The notes below the pieces were generated by a model. That model worked only from the letters and a program-made list of their open reading frames with translations, had not been told where the DNA came from and searched no databases. A program made the position numbers and the translations under genes. 64,000 nucleotides of DNA from Aristolochia californica (lineage: Eukaryota; Streptophyta; Magnoliopsida; Piperales; Aristolochiaceae). The stretch covers positions 35,078,430 to 35,142,429 of the forward strand of contig JARWKL010000008.1 in assembly GCA_029961685.1 (NCBI GenBank), written 5' to 3'. Below, in pieces: positions 63,320 through 64,000 of this stretch. Position 1 is the first letter of the stretch. Every line of letters starts with the position of its first letter.

Positions 63320-64000
63320 TGTTATGGACTCAATAACACTGAGTCATCTACTTTAGTTTTATTATTTATGTTGCTTTTAATTTCGAATTTTATTGATTTG
63401 TAATAAGACTTAAAGGTAGGGGTAGAATTGGGTTTTATAACTCTAACCTATGTTGATGTTAATTACCCTATTTAAGGGGTAAGGATGGAGAAATAAAGCA
63501 AGTTCAGAATTAGCATAAACTAGGGTAATTTAGGTTCTTGCTAGGCTCCCTATTCTAGGGTTCTTGGCATGAACTCTCTTGGTGGTTTGTAGCATCCATT
63601 GGGGAGTCTTTGAGGAGATCTTGGAAGGAAAAGGAAGAGGAATCACCCTTCTCTTCCAAGCTGCAAGAGCAATCTACCTCTGCCACGAACCAGCAACAAG
63701 AGGGGGAGGTTTGCGTGAGCCTTATCATCAAAGGAGGAGATTTTTGAGTTTCTGGTTGGAGGAGATCTTCAAGAGGTATTTCTAATTACCTTTTCCGTGT
63801 TTGGAAAGGTCTTCTCTGGTCTCTTTTACGTATAAGATAGTAGATGCATGGTTTTAGGGATTTATACCTGTTGATGTGAGTTATAAAATAGGGGTTTCAT
63901 ATCTGAGTGATTAAACATTCCTTTAACTTGCTGGTTGCATCTATAATTGAGAAAAGGAAACTCCTTTTCAAGCCTAACGTAAAAGGAGAAGTAGAAGAGA
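63320..64000 (+). mobile_element. M: start of a gypsy element (F family), runs off the window
   Basis: TGTTATGGACTCAATAACACTG onwards aligns with the F LTR read in the opposite strand (GTTGCTTTTAATTTCGAATT, TAATAAGACTTAAAGGTAGG, TTGAGAAAAGGAAACTCC). It lies in K2 RNase H. The left flank is CCATG. The right end and any interior are outside. Confidence 0.9.

Overview
This is plant nuclear DNA, very probably from an angiosperm with a repeat-rich genome. I see no intact host gene, rRNA, tRNA or CRISPR. Almost all of it is LTR retrotransposon sequence: Ty1/copia, Ty3/gypsy with a chromodomain-type C terminus, Athila/Tat-like gypsy, TRIM-type miniature elements, and non-autonomous derivatives, inserted into one another. 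Evidence for plant origin: tRNA-iMet primer sites (TGGTATCAGAGC and variants), an Asp-type primer site of the Athila kind, plant copia and gypsy polyproteins, and captured fragments of plant-type genes (PPR protein, PRMT4-like methyltransferase, beta-xylosidase, cathepsin B-like protease, prolidase, alpha-galactosidase, CDKAL1-like enzyme). I cannot name the species.

Layout. 1-10106 is copia element B1 (+), entered inside its 5' LTR. It is interrupted by two copies of a non-autonomous element: A1 (299-2906, TSD TTTTT) and A2 (5042-7060, TSD GATGA). 10107-10384 is an antisense LTR of the B family in which B1 appears to sit. 10385-11752 plus 31830-32803 is an old mosaic of copia debris (called G, H, I, J). 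It is split by B2, a minus-strand copia element (11753-31829, TSD ACTTG). B2 holds D (13372-21616, 82-bp LTRs, TSD CAGAG/CAAAG), which in turn holds E (15060-19635, minus-strand gypsy, TSD AGTTG/AGCTG). B2 also holds F (24245-30242, minus-strand gypsy, TSD GGCAT). From 32804 runs K1, an Athila-like element inserted in the J LTR. K1 contains a tandem TRIM array (34618-35140) and gypsy element L (39921-46070, TSD GTTTA). 47163-53346 is minus-strand copia N, which holds a solo LTR (50616-51047, TSD CCCCG). 53347-54640 is the 3' part of gypsy element O, carrying host gene pieces. 54645-57430 is the 5' half of minus-strand copia G with a solo A-type LTR (55689-56121, TSD AAGAC). 57430-63319 repeats the H-I-J-K arrangement as a second, diverged copy, ending in K2. 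Gypsy element M starts at 63320 and runs off the window.

Most notable content. Three separate elements (D, E, O) have captured host gene fragments. E carries pieces of four unrelated enzymes in one nearly open frame, apparently taken from spliced transcripts. D uses the same 82-bp LTR type as the TRIM array, so the window shows this miniature family both in minimal form and as an 8-kb gene-carrying form. The identical K-in-J insertion point at two places about 27 kb apart in the present sequence (about 47 kb apart at the left ends of the copies) shows that the block was duplicated as DNA before B2, the TRIM, L and M inserted.

All element coding regions carry stops or frameshifts, so everything here looks like decayed or defective copies. 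Element letters are local labels used only in this annotation.
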